Assembly (NCBI GenBank): GCA_018816555.1
Contig: JAHIVT010000050.1
Span: forward strand, 1-39,865
Reading direction: 5' to 3'
Origin: Pseudomonadota bacterium
GTDB lineage: Bacteria > Desulfobacterota > Desulfobulbia > Desulfobulbales > SURF-16
Length of the DNA stretch: 39,865 bases
The position numbers and the translations under genes are program-made. The notes beneath the pieces are model-generated. The model was not told where the DNA came from. It did no database searches and worked only from the letters and a program-made list of their open reading frames with translations. Below, piece after piece: positions 8,028-15,649 of the stretch (positions are counted from its first letter, which is position 1; the number at the start of each line of letters is the position of its first letter).

Positions 8028-8585
8028 ATGGAACCAGTCACCCTTATTTTCATAGCCTTGGCCCTGGCCATGGATGCCTTTGCCGTGGCCCTGGCCGCCG
8101 GCGTTGCCCTGCACCCGGTGAGCAAAAGACAGCTCTTCCGCCTGGGCTTTCACTTCGGCCTTTTCCAGGGCCTCATGCCGATCATCGGCTGGCTGGCCGG
8201 TCTCAGCGTCCAGGGTCTGATCAGCGCCTATGACCACTGGCTGGCCTTCGGCCTGCTTTCCTTTGTCGGGGGCAAGATGATCTTCGAGGCCTTTCAGGAT
8301 GACGAGGAAAAACAGAAAACTGACCCCACCAAGGGGGCGACCATGGTGATGCTCTCCATTGCCACCAGCATCGACGCCCTGGCAGTAGGCCTGTCCCTGG
8401 CCGTTATCGGCGTCACCATCTGGACCCCGGCCCTGGTGATCGCCGTAACCGCCTCAGCCCTGACCGTGGTCGGCATGCTGCTGGGAGGTAAAATCGGCAT
8501 GATCTGGGGCAAGCGGGTGGAGGTGCTGGGCGGCCTGCTGCTCATCGGCATCGGGGTAAAAATCCTGGTGGAACACCTGGGATAA
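8028..8585 (+). CDS. mntP: Manganese efflux pump MntP
   Basis: The protein is 185 aa, the usual MntP length, with six predicted membrane helices arranged as two three-helix repeats. Each repeat carries the metal-path aspartate: ALAMDAFAVALAAG near residues 11-24 and ATSIDALAVGLSLA near 112-125. It exports Mn(II) across the inner membrane in family members studied. The start is ATG 8028; the ribosome-binding site is poor. I looked for a yybP-ykoY manganese riboswitch in the 150 bp upstream and could not recognise one. The gene is monocistronic and followed by a perfect 20-bp palindrome. Confidence 0.9.
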   Translation: MEPVTLIFIALALAMDAFAVALAAGVALHPVSKRQLFRLGFHFGLFQGLMPIIGWLAGLSVQGLISAYDHWLAFGLLSFVGGKMIFEAFQDDEEKQKTDPTKGATMVMLSIATSIDALAVGLSLAVIGVTIWTPALVIAVTASALTVVGMLLGGKIGMIWGKRVEVLGGLLLIGIGVKILVEHLG

Positions 8586-8593
8586 GGGCCTGA

Positions 8594-8613
8594 GGGCGGT
8601 TCGCGAACCGCCC
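8594..8613. repeat. Perfect 20-bp palindrome after mntP (REP-like copy 2)
   Basis: GGGCGGTTCGCGAACCGCCC is fully self-complementary and is followed by CCTACACT. It starts 8 bp after the mntP stop and could act as a terminator stem, though no T-run follows. Its CCGCCCCTAC tail is shared with the element at 629-656. Confidence 0.7.
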
Positions 8614-8630
8614 CTACACTTCTTCCTGTT

Positions 8631-8689
8631 GCCTTATGCCCCTTGCCTTTTGCCTATGCCCTATGCCCTATGCCCTATGCCTCTTGCCT
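8631..8689. repeat. Degenerate tandem heptamer array, about 8 units
   Basis: Successive units GCCTTAT, GCCCCTT, GCCTTTT, GCCTAT, GCCCTAT (three times) and GCCTCTT. This is the complement family of the GGCATAA array at 5017-5044. The array runs into the 3' end of echF and provides its last codons and stop. Confidence 0.8.
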
Positions 8690-9036
8690 TCCTCCCCACT
8701 TTTCACTTCCACCTTCAGCACCACACTCTCCCGCTCCCGCACCGCCGGGCGCCACTGGCTGAGCTGCGATAGGCTGCCGGTGGGACAGGCCTCCACGCAC
8801 ACCCCGCAGAAGACGCAGGCAAAGGGTTCGTATTGCCACAGACCCTCCTTACGACTGACCGTGAGGCATTGGGAGGGGCAGGTGCGGGCGCAGGTGCCGC
8901 ACAGGATACACTTACCCGCATCATTGACCAGCTGGCCACGGCTGCCGGCAAAAAGCTTCCGCGGGCTCTGGGGGTACGGTCGGGTGGCGCAGCGGCTAAA
9001 CAGGTTTTTCAGAACAACCGGGATCATGAACACCAT
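8668..9036 (-). CDS. echF: Ech hydrogenase 2x[4Fe-4S] ferredoxin subunit
   Basis: The protein is about 122 aa from ATG 9036, 7 nt after GGAG; the frame is open nine codons further upstream but that part lies in the repeat element. It has two ferredoxin motifs, CILCGTCARTCP near residues 44-55 and CVFCGVCVEACP near 74-85, each binding one [4Fe-4S] cluster. In Ech it carries electrons from reduced ferredoxin toward the NiFe subunit; it is homologous to NuoI. This is the last gene of echABCDEF. Its final residues (GKRHRA) and its stop codon are encoded by the heptamer repeat at 8631-8689, so the C-terminus may vary with repeat number. Confidence 0.9.
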   Translation of the reverse strand: MVFMIPVVLKNLFSRCATRPYPQSPRKLFAGSRGQLVNDAGKCILCGTCARTCPSQCLTVSRKEGLWQYEPFACVFCGVCVEACPTGSLSQLSQWRPAVRERESVVLKVEVKSGEEGKRHRA

Positions 9037-9047
9037 ACTCTCACTCC

Positions 9048-9203
9048 TTATTCCAAGTTGCATTCAGACCAAGACCGCGAAGGCAAGCGAGCAGCGACGA
9101 GACAGTACATTGGGTACGGCGAGGAGCCGCACAGCGCAGCCGATTCAGTTCAATCCCCCCTCGAGTGGGACAAAGGTATTGGTCTGAAGGTGACTTGGAA
9201 TTA
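9048..9203. mobile_element. 150-bp MITE-like element with terminal inverted repeats and 3-bp TTA duplication
   Basis: The ends are TTCCAAGTTGCATTCAGACC at 9051 and, in inverse orientation, TTGGTCTGAA...ACTTGGAA ending at 9200. The first 8 bp are perfectly inverted; after a 4-bp mismatch, a 10-bp TTCAGACCAA block is again perfect. The element (9051-9200) is bounded by TTA at 9048-9050 and TTA at 9201-9203, which looks like a target duplication. It has no transposase. The inside is GC-rich with short hairpin-forming segments such as GTACATTGGGTAC. It fills nearly the whole echE-echF gap. Confidence 0.75.
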
Positions 9204-10277
9204 CCTTTCCGTGCAGCTGACGCAGGGATCAATGGACAGCAGCACCACCGGCACATCGGCCAGCTCAATACCCGGCAGCATGACGGTCAGGGCCGGGATA
9301 TTGGCAAAGGTCGGGGTGCGGATGCGCAGGCGGTCCAGGAATTTGCCGCCGTTTGCCTTGATATAGTAGAGACACTCGCCCCTCGGCTGCTCGGCCCTGG
9401 CCACAATCTCCCCCTCCGGCCTGCCCTTGACCGGCACGCTGATGTCGCCTGCCGGCAGTTTGCCAATGGACTGGCGGATCAGATCAATGGACTGGCCCAG
9501 CTCGGCAAAGCGCACCCGGCACCTGGCATAACAATCGCCATCCCGCTCCACCACCGGGGCAAAATCAAGCTCCCCGTAGGCGGCATAGCCCAGCAGGCGC
9601 ATGTCCTGGGCCACCCCGCAACTGCGCAGCATCGGCCCGACGCAGCCAAGCTCCAGGGCCTGCTCGCGGGAAAGGACACCTTTGCCCCGGGTGCGCTTCT
9701 GCACCGTGTAATCATGCAGGATGGTGCGGCCCATGGCCTTGATCCCCTTTTCCACCTCCGCAAGTTCCGAGAGAATCCAGCCGGTCTGGCCGGGGTCCAG
9801 ATCCCGCCGCACCCCGCCGATGACGTTGACCGAGAGGATCACCCGGTTGCCGGCCGTGGCCTCGTTCATGTCCATGATCCGTTCCCGCACCTTCCACAGC
9901 TGCATGAACAGGCTCTCAAAACCCATGGCATCGGCAAACAACCCCAGCCATAACAAATGGCTGTGCAACCGGTGCAGCTCCGACCAGATGACCCGCAGGA
10001 ACCTGGCCCGGGGCGGTGGCTCCACCCCCATCAGCGACTCAAGCCCCTGACAGTAGGTGAGGGCGTGGATCATGGAGCAGATGCCGCACACCCGCTCAAC
10101 GACCTGGATCATCTGGCGGAAATCCCGGATATCCGCCAGCTTTTCCAGGCCGCGGTGCACATAGCCGAAGGCCGGGGTGGCGGAGATAACGATCTCGTCC
10201 TCAATCTTGAGGTTAAGATGCAGGGGCTCCGGCAGCACCGGATGCTGGGGCCCGAAGGGAATAACGGTGCCGGCCAT
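9201..10277 (-). CDS. echE: Ech hydrogenase NiFe catalytic (large) subunit
   Basis: The protein is 358 aa from ATG 10277 behind GGGGGAG; a GTG at 10283 is also possible. It belongs to the group 4 large-subunit family, homologous to NuoD. All four nickel-ligand cysteines are present: RVCGICS near residue 66 and DPCVSCTER at the very end. The protein stops directly after CTER, so there is no C-terminal peptide for a maturation protease to remove. It reduces protons with electrons from ferredoxin, or runs in reverse, coupled to ion movement by the membrane arm. Its TAA stop is the insertion point of the MITE-like element. Confidence 0.95.
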   Translation of the reverse strand: MAGTVIPFGPQHPVLPEPLHLNLKIEDEIVISATPAFGYVHRGLEKLADIRDFRQMIQVVERVCGICSMIHALTYCQGLESLMGVEPPPRARFLRVIWSELHRLHSHLLWLGLFADAMGFESLFMQLWKVRERIMDMNEATAGNRVILSVNVIGGVRRDLDPGQTGWILSELAEVEKGIKAMGRTILHDYTVQKRTRGKGVLSREQALELGCVGPMLRSCGVAQDMRLLGYAAYGELDFAPVVERDGDCYARCRVRFAELGQSIDLIRQSIGKLPAGDISVPVKGRPEGEIVARAEQPRGECLYYIKANGGKFLDRLRIRTPTFANIPALTVMLPGIELADVPVVLLSIDPCVSCTER

Positions 10278-10279
10278 CT

Positions 10280-10645
10280 TCACTCCCCCCTGTCCGGCCC
10301 GCTGGGCCCGCGGAAAGGCGGAGCGCTGTCTTCGCCCTGCAGGTACAGGGTGCGCTGGTAATCCGGAGTAAGCCCGATAAAACGCAGGCCGAACTGGTCC
10401 TGAATCTCATTTTCCACCAAAAAGGCTGATGCATAGATGCCACAGATGCTGGGCACCTCATCGCCGCTGACTGTCAACCGCAGATGGCTGAGCGAGAGCT
10501 CCCGGTCAAAATGATAGAGCAGCTCGGCCCCGGCGCTGTCGGCCCTTACACAGGTGATGGTGACAAAACGGCAGCCTTGTTCCTTCAAAGCGGCAACCGC
10601 CCGGCACAGCTCCCCGCTTTCGATTCTGTCCGCGGTAATGGTCAT
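10280..10645 (-). CDS. echD: Ech hydrogenase subunit D (NuoC-like)
   Basis: The protein is 121 aa, homologous to the 30-kDa NuoC subunit of complex I. The recognisable part is YHFDRELSLSHLRLTV followed by VPSICGIYASAFLVENEIQD and the family signature DQFGLRFIGL near residues 82-91. Its start codon overlaps the echC stop (ATGA) and its end abuts echE, so the three are translationally coupled. It forms part of the soluble hydrophilic arm with EchC, EchE and EchF and has no cofactor of its own. Confidence 0.88.
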   Translation of the reverse strand: MTITADRIESGELCRAVAALKEQGCRFVTITCVRADSAGAELLYHFDRELSLSHLRLTVSGDEVPSICGIYASAFLVENEIQDQFGLRFIGLTPDYQRTLYLQGEDSAPPFRGPSGPDRGE

Positions 10646-11106
10646 TTCCCCTCCCCTTTTCCTTTGCTTTTTTCCCTGAATTTTTCCAGGGCCAGTACCA
10701 CCCCGTCGATGATGGCCTCGGGCCGGGCCGGGCAGCCGGGCACATAGACATCCACCGGGATGACCTTGTCCACCCCGCCCACCACATTGGGCGCCTCCCT
10801 GAATATGCCGCCGGAGAGCCCGCAGGCGCCGATGGCCACCACCACCTTGGGTTCCGGTATCTGCTCAAAAAGAACAGCCAGCACCTCCCGGTTGCGAAGA
10901 TTGACCGTGCCTGTCACCAGCAGGATATCGGCATGCTTGGGATTGCCCACGTTCACCACCCCGAAACGCTCCACGTCATAGACCGGGGTCAGACAGGCCA
11001 GGGTCTCAATGTCACAGCCGTTGCAGCTGCCGCAGTCAAAGTGCAGCAGCCAGGGCGATCTGCGCCGGGCCGTGCTGATCAGATTATCGATGAGTCCCAT
11101 GCCCAT
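10642..11106 (-). CDS. echC: Ech hydrogenase small subunit (NuoB-like, [4Fe-4S])
   Basis: The protein is 154 aa. It carries the proximal [4Fe-4S] cluster ligands: CGSCNGCDIE near residues 25-34, then VVAIGACGLSG and YVPGCPARPEAI, as in NuoB and group 4 small subunits. The start at 11106 directly follows the echB stop, with AAGGGG as ribosome-binding site; a second ATG two codons later has better spacing. The subunit passes electrons between the EchF ferredoxin clusters and the NiFe site in EchE. The C-terminal tail is Lys-rich (KFREKSKGKGEGK). Confidence 0.93.
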   Translation of the reverse strand: MGMGLIDNLISTARRRSPWLLHFDCGSCNGCDIETLACLTPVYDVERFGVVNVGNPKHADILLVTGTVNLRNREVLAVLFEQIPEPKVVVAIGACGLSGGIFREAPNVVGGVDKVIPVDVYVPGCPARPEAIIDGVVLALEKFREKSKGKGEGK

Positions 11107-11961
11107 TTACCCCTTAAGCCAGAAGAGATTAAACGCGGACAGGATAAAGGACGCACCCCAGCCCCAGCCGAGCATCCAGCGCCAGGTCAGACGGGCTGCG
11201 ACGTTGTCCAGGACAATGACCGCAAAAAAAACCGCCAGGGGCAACAGGATCATCCCTTTGGCATCGGTTGCCCAGAACAGGGAACAGATGGCGAGATAGA
11301 GCATCACCTCCAGCCAGTGAGCGATTTCCAGCAGGCCGAGATAGGGACCGACGTATTCGGTGAACACCCCGCGCACCAGCTCCTGATGGGCATGATGGCA
11401 GCCGGCCAGATCAAAGGGCGATTTGCGCATCTTAACGGTCAAGGCAAAGAAAAAGGCGGCAAACAGCAGCGGCAGACGGTAAAGCAGCGGCTCCGGCAGG
11501 GCAGACAATTCACTGAGGCGAAAGCTGCCCGTGGTGAGATAGAGCGCCCCGGCAATGAGAAAAAGCAGGGTCTCACAGCTCAGCATCTGCCACAGTTCCC
11601 GCTGGGAAGCTGTCTGACTGTAAGGCGAAGGGGAAGCCATGGCCCCCAGCACCAGAAAAACGCCGCCCACCATATGGACAAAGAGAATCACCAGCAGATC
11701 CCCCTGCAGGGCAAAAAGAACCAGGGCAACGGCGGCGGCAGCAAGGCTTGCCACCGGAGAAAATGCCTGCCACGGGTTGGTGACCATCCTCTCCTTGGCC
11801 ATGAGCTTGATGACATCAAGAAAAGGCTGGATCAGTGGCGGACCCTGGCGTGACTGGAGGCGGGCCGTCAGCCGCCGGTCTATGCCGCTGAGCAGCCCTC
11901 CCAAGAGGACCGCGGCACAGAGCACTGCCAGGGCAAGAGCGGTTGTCTTCATCATTTCCAT
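11107..11961 (-). CDS. echB: Ech hydrogenase membrane subunit B (NuoH-like)
   Basis: The protein is 284 aa from ATG 11961, which overlaps the echA stop by 10 bp; the frame is open further upstream inside echA. It has about eight membrane helices. NuoH/HycD signatures are visible: LQSRQGPPLIQPFLDVIKL near residues 35-53, and KMRKSPFDLAGCHHAHQELV near 175-195, which faces the hydrophilic arm in complex I. The subunit anchors the catalytic arm to the membrane and couples it to ion movement with EchA. Confidence 0.92.
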   Translation of the reverse strand: MEMMKTTALALAVLCAAVLLGGLLSGIDRRLTARLQSRQGPPLIQPFLDVIKLMAKERMVTNPWQAFSPVASLAAAAVALVLFALQGDLLVILFVHMVGGVFLVLGAMASPSPYSQTASQRELWQMLSCETLLFLIAGALYLTTGSFRLSELSALPEPLLYRLPLLFAAFFFALTVKMRKSPFDLAGCHHAHQELVRGVFTEYVGPYLGLLEIAHWLEVMLYLAICSLFWATDAKGMILLPLAVFFAVIVLDNVAARLTWRWMLGWGWGASFILSAFNLFWLKG

Positions 11962-13868
11962 AAAGCACCGCCGAGGATGAAAAGAAGAAGCCCTGCGGCG
12001 GCAAGATTCAGCCACAGGGTCCAGCGCTCTTCGCCAAAAAGCGGGGCAAGATAAGCGTTTTCCACCACCGCCCGCACCGGCCGGTTAAGGGGCCCGACAA
12101 AATGATCAGGCAGCCCGGCGTTTGCTCCGGACATATAGGCAGTGCCCTTCCTGCCGACCATGGCCTTGCTGACCCCGGACAGGGCCAGCAGCCCGATGAG
12201 CGCCGCCACGGCAAAGACCACAATAAGGGGAAACGACCCCACGGCAGTCGTCAGCACCCCACCCCTGCCGGCAGAGAACGCCCGGCCGCCAGGGAACAGT
12301 GAAGTAAGCGGCACAAGCAGACGGGCGTAGAGAATAGGTGCGGCAAGCCCCAGCAGGCCGGCGCCGCACCCCAGGGCCGCAAGCGGGAAACGGGTGAGAA
12401 ACGGCTTGATCTCGGGCTTGAATCCTGTTGTCTGGCCGCTGGCCAGCAGGGTCCCGGCCAGTCGTACCCAGTAGAGGAGAGTAAAAGAGCTGCCCAGCAC
12501 CAGCATGAGATAAAAAACAATATGATCCGCCCCGGCCTCAAAGACCAGCCATTTGCCGAGCAGCATGCCGAAGGGCGGCACAATGATCGTCAGCATCCCC
12601 AGCACCGCAATCATGCCGGTGAACGGCATTTGCGCGCACAGGCCCCGCATCACCTCGATATCGCGGCTGTGCACCTGCTGCTCCGCCGTGCCGACGCAGA
12701 GAAAAAGCAGACCCTTGGAAACGGCGTGGAAGAGAATCAGCAGGATGCCGGCCGCCACGGCACCAGGCGTGCCGATCCCGGCGCAGGCAAAGATCAGGCC
12801 CAGGTTGCTGATGGTGGAATAGGCCAGCACCTTTTTGGCATTGCGCTGACCAATGGCAAGAGCCGCGGCGGCAAAAAAGGTGAAGCCGCCGGCCAGCATG
12901 AGCCCCTGGGCGAGCAGGGTGTGGGCAAAGGCCGGGGCAAAACGCAGGGCCAGATACACCCCGGCCTTGACCATGGTGCTGGAATGGAGAAGCGCCGAGG
13001 TGGGTGTCGGCGCCACCATCGCCCCCAGCAGCCATTTCTGCCAGGGCAGCTGGGCGGATTTGGTGAAAGCCGCCAGCACAAGCAGGCTAAGAGGCAGCAG
13101 GGCCGCGGGTTTTCCGGCTGTTGCCGCCACCAGCCCGTTCATATCAAGCTGGGCGCTCTGGCTATAAAGTCCCCAGATGGCGAGCAGCAGCAGTAAACCG
13201 CCGGCCCCGTTCATCCACAGGGCGGTCAAGGCGTTGCCCACCGCTTCCTCGGTGCGGTCATGGGCGATCAGCAGAAAGGAGCAGAGGGTGGTCAGTTCAA
13301 AGAAAAAATAGAAATGGGCCAGATGATTGGTGAGCACCAGCCCGTTCATGGCGCCGAGAAACAGGAGCAGCACGGCAAAGAACTGCGGCTGGCGCGATCG
13401 GGCAAGATTTTGATGCTGCTCATGGGCCTGCATGTAGGGAATGGCGTGCAGACAGATAAGCCCGCCCACCGTACAGACCACCCGGACCAAAATAAGCGAC
13501 AGAGCGTCAGCGGCGAACAGGGCAGGACCCTGGTCTTCGGCAAAGACAAAAAACTCAAGCCAGGCAAACAGGCCAAGCTGGCTGGCCGTCAGCATGATAA
13601 TGAGGAAATTACGGTAACGGCAGCCCAGAAAGAACATGATGGCCAGCAGCAGGAAATCCCCGCCGGTGATCACCGGGTCAATGATCCCGGCCCACCGCAT
13701 GCCGGCATCCGGGGCAAGAGGCCCCTGCAGCAGCAGACTGCTGACGGCAAGCCCTGCGACGGTGGCGATGACGATAAATGAGCGGCAAGCGGATGAACGG
13801 ATAAGAAGACACGCCAGGGCGGCAAGAAAAGGAACAATGATGAGAACGACCAGAATGGCCTCTGACAT
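11952..13868 (-). CDS. echA: Ech hydrogenase antiporter-like membrane subunit A (NuoL/Mrp-type)
   Basis: The protein is 638 aa with about 16 predicted membrane helices, and is the first gene of the ech operon. Proton-translocation signatures of NuoL/HyfB/MrpA proteins are intact: the FFFELTTLCSFLLIAHD glutamate, AFTKSAQLPWQKWLLGAM with its lysine, APTPTSALLHSSTMVKAG, and AYSTISNLGLIFACAG. It is the ion-translocating subunit. The 160 bp between it and the divergent sigma-54 regulator must hold the promoters. I found no good -24/-12 element for ech there; the closest candidate has 11 instead of 10 bases between GG and GC. Confidence 0.93.
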   Translation of the reverse strand: MSEAILVVLIIVPFLAALACLLIRSSACRSFIVIATVAGLAVSSLLLQGPLAPDAGMRWAGIIDPVITGGDFLLLAIMFFLGCRYRNFLIIMLTASQLGLFAWLEFFVFAEDQGPALFAADALSLILVRVVCTVGGLICLHAIPYMQAHEQHQNLARSRQPQFFAVLLLFLGAMNGLVLTNHLAHFYFFFELTTLCSFLLIAHDRTEEAVGNALTALWMNGAGGLLLLLAIWGLYSQSAQLDMNGLVAATAGKPAALLPLSLLVLAAFTKSAQLPWQKWLLGAMVAPTPTSALLHSSTMVKAGVYLALRFAPAFAHTLLAQGLMLAGGFTFFAAAALAIGQRNAKKVLAYSTISNLGLIFACAGIGTPGAVAAGILLILFHAVSKGLLFLCVGTAEQQVHSRDIEVMRGLCAQMPFTGMIAVLGMLTIIVPPFGMLLGKWLVFEAGADHIVFYLMLVLGSSFTLLYWVRLAGTLLASGQTTGFKPEIKPFLTRFPLAALGCGAGLLGLAAPILYARLLVPLTSLFPGGRAFSAGRGGVLTTAVGSFPLIVVFAVAALIGLLALSGVSKAMVGRKGTAYMSGANAGLPDHFVGPLNRPVRAVVENAYLAPLFGEERWTLWLNLAAAGLLLFILGGALWK

Positions 13869-14083
13869 GCTGCTCCCCGATATAAAAAAAGAAAATCGAG
13901 CCGGACAAACCCGGCAGGAACCGTCATTTTTTTTAACTTACCATAAAATCCGGGTAAAATCTGCCGAAGATCCATGGCAATGCCGTAAAAGCCCAAACCC
14001 TAACCAATGCTATTGCCTTACCGAAAAAGGTGTTGATCAGGTTCCTGTTGACCTTCCCACCAGCAGGACTTATAAAACAAGAC

Positions 14084-15475
14084 ATGAGCGGAGGCACAAA
14101 AAAAAACAAGCCAACCATGTCCACCCCCACGGAAGCGATCCTGGAGAGTATCTCGGACGGGGTTTTTACCATTGATATGGAATGGCGCATCACCTCGTTT
14201 AACCGGGCAGCCGAGGAGATTACCGGCGTCCCCAGGGAGGAGGCGATCATGCGTCTCTGTTCCGAGGTCTTTCGCTGCAGCATGTGCGGCGCTAACTGCG
14301 CCCTGTTGCTGACCCTTGAAACAGGCAAACCGATTATCGGCAAATCCGGCTACATCATCAATAGCGACGGCAACCGCATCCCAATCAGTATCTCCACCGC
14401 GATGCTCAAAGATGCCAAGGGCAAGGTGGTCGGGGGGGCAGAGACCTTCCGCGATCTGAGCGAGGTCGAGGCCCTGCGCCGGGAGTTGGACAGCCGCTTC
14501 CGGGTTGGTGATCTGGTGAGCCGCAGCCCGCTGATGCAGCGGGTGTTCGAGGTCCTGCCCGCCATCGCCGCCAGTCCCAGTACAGTGCTGATCCTCGGCG
14601 AAACCGGCACCGGCAAGGAGCTGATGGCCCGCACCATCCACAGCCTGAGCCCCAGGCGGGAGGGTCCGTTCATCGCGGTCAACTGCGGGGCTCTGCCGGA
14701 CACCCTGCTTGAGTCCGAACTCTTCGGCTACAGGGCCGGCGCCTTTACAGGGGCGACCAAGGACAAGCCGGGACGTTTTGCATTGGCCTCCGGGGGCACC
14801 ATCTTTCTTGACGAAATCGGCGATGTCAGCCCGGCCCTGCAGGTGCGGTTCTTGCGCGTGCTGCAGGAGCGGACCTATGAACCCCTGGGTGCCACCCGGT
14901 CCGAGACCACGGATGCGCGGGTCATCGTCGCCACCAACCGGGACCTGGCGGAACTGACCCGCAGCGGCGCTTTCCGGGAGGACCTCTTCTACCGGGTGAA
15001 CGTGGTCCGGGTACAGCTCCCGCCCCTGCGCCGCCGCCAGGAGGACATCCCGCTGTTGGCGGAGCATTTTATCAACCGTTTCAACCGACTGCAGGGCAAA
15101 GCCATCCAGGGCATTGACGCCGAGGCCCTTTCCCTGCTCATGGCCCACCACTGGCCCGGCAATGTGCGGGAACTGGCTAATGTCATCGAACGGGCCTTCA
15201 TCATGTGCAACGAGGGGCTGATCAGCATCGACCATTTCCCCGAGGAGCTGACGGCCCGCGGCGCATCAACAGCCAGAAGCGCGGATGTGCGCTCAGCCCA
15301 TGATATGCTCGATGCCCAATCCATCCGCACGGCGCTGGAGCGCAACAATTACAACCGTCTGGCCGCTGCCCGCGAGCTTGGCATCCACAAGACCACCCTG
15401 TTTCGGCGCATCAAAAAACTGGGTATCGCCCTCCCCCAACAGGACGGCCGCTCCCCCAAGACATCGAAACAGTAG
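14084..15475 (+). CDS. PAS-domain sigma-54-dependent transcriptional activator (Fis-type HTH)
   Basis: The protein is 463 aa from ATG 14084; ATG 14117 is a shorter option, and neither has an ideal ribosome-binding site. The domain order is PAS (about residues 15-128), AAA+ (about 140-370) and Fis-type HTH at the C-terminus (ARELGIHKTTLFRRIKKLGI). Motifs include Walker A GETGTGKE at 172-179, GAFTGA at 219-224 for sigma-54 contact, and Walker B GGTIFLDEIGD. The PAS domain has four clustered cysteines (about 59, 65, 68 and 72; C-X5-C-X2-C-X3-C) that could sense redox or bind a metal centre. It is divergent from ech and directly upstream of a sigma-54 promoter, so it probably drives the following ORP-like genes, possibly also ech. 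Confidence 0.92.
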   Translation: MSGGTKKNKPTMSTPTEAILESISDGVFTIDMEWRITSFNRAAEEITGVPREEAIMRLCSEVFRCSMCGANCALLLTLETGKPIIGKSGYIINSDGNRIPISISTAMLKDAKGKVVGGAETFRDLSEVEALRRELDSRFRVGDLVSRSPLMQRVFEVLPAIAASPSTVLILGETGTGKELMARTIHSLSPRREGPFIAVNCGALPDTLLESELFGYRAGAFTGATKDKPGRFALASGGTIFLDEIGDVSPALQVRFLRVLQERTYEPLGATRSETTDARVIVATNRDLAELTRSGAFREDLFYRVNVVRVQLPPLRRRQEDIPLLAEHFINRFNRLQGKAIQGIDAEALSLLMAHHWPGNVRELANVIERAFIMCNEGLISIDHFPEELTARGASTARSADVRSAHDMLDAQSIRTALERNNYNRLAAARELGIHKTTLFRRIKKLGIALPQQDGRSPKTSKQ

Positions 15476-15520
15476 CGCTTACGCACCCCTCTTCACGTAC
15501 ACAGTAGCGCATACGCCACC
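15470..15520 (+). promoter_or_regulatory. Pair of direct repeats, candidate enhancer sites of the sigma-54 activator
   Basis: CAGTAGCGCTTACGCACC at 15470-15487 and CAGTAGCGCATACGCCACC at 15502-15520 are near-identical and start 32 bp apart, about three helical turns. They lie roughly 90-135 bp upstream of the -24 element, the usual distance for enhancer-binding proteins. The first copy overlaps the stop codon of the activator gene. Confidence 0.6.
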
Positions 15521-15605
15521 AAATCACTTCTCCCCACCCCATACATGCGCTCCATTTATAACGCAATAACAACGTGTTAAATATATTTCTCCAACAATCC
15601 AAATT

Positions 15606-15622
15606 TGGCACGGCAAATGCAA
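15606..15622 (+). promoter_or_regulatory. Sigma-54 (-24/-12) promoter
   Basis: TGGCACGGCAAATGCAA has GG at 15607-15608 and GC at 15619-15620, exactly ten bases apart. It differs from the consensus TGGCAC-N5-TTGCA only by A for the first T of the -12 box. The expected transcript start is near 15632, 18 bp before the ATG of the NifX-domain gene. Confidence 0.8.
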
Positions 15623-15649
15623 TCACTCAAACCAAAGGATGCACAGGAT

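Noticed and set aside
12522-13196. Long open frames antisense to echA and other ech genes
   Set aside because: They are low-complexity shadows of GC-rich coding sequence; the minus-strand genes have clear family motifs.
13869-14029. Sigma-54 promoter for the ech operon
   Set aside because: The best candidate, TTGGTTAGGGTTTGGGCTTT on the minus strand, has 11 bases between GG and GC instead of 10.
14018-15235. 405-codon open frame antisense to the sigma-54 activator
   Set aside because: It shows no family motifs; the plus-strand protein has intact PAS, AAA+ and HTH motifs.
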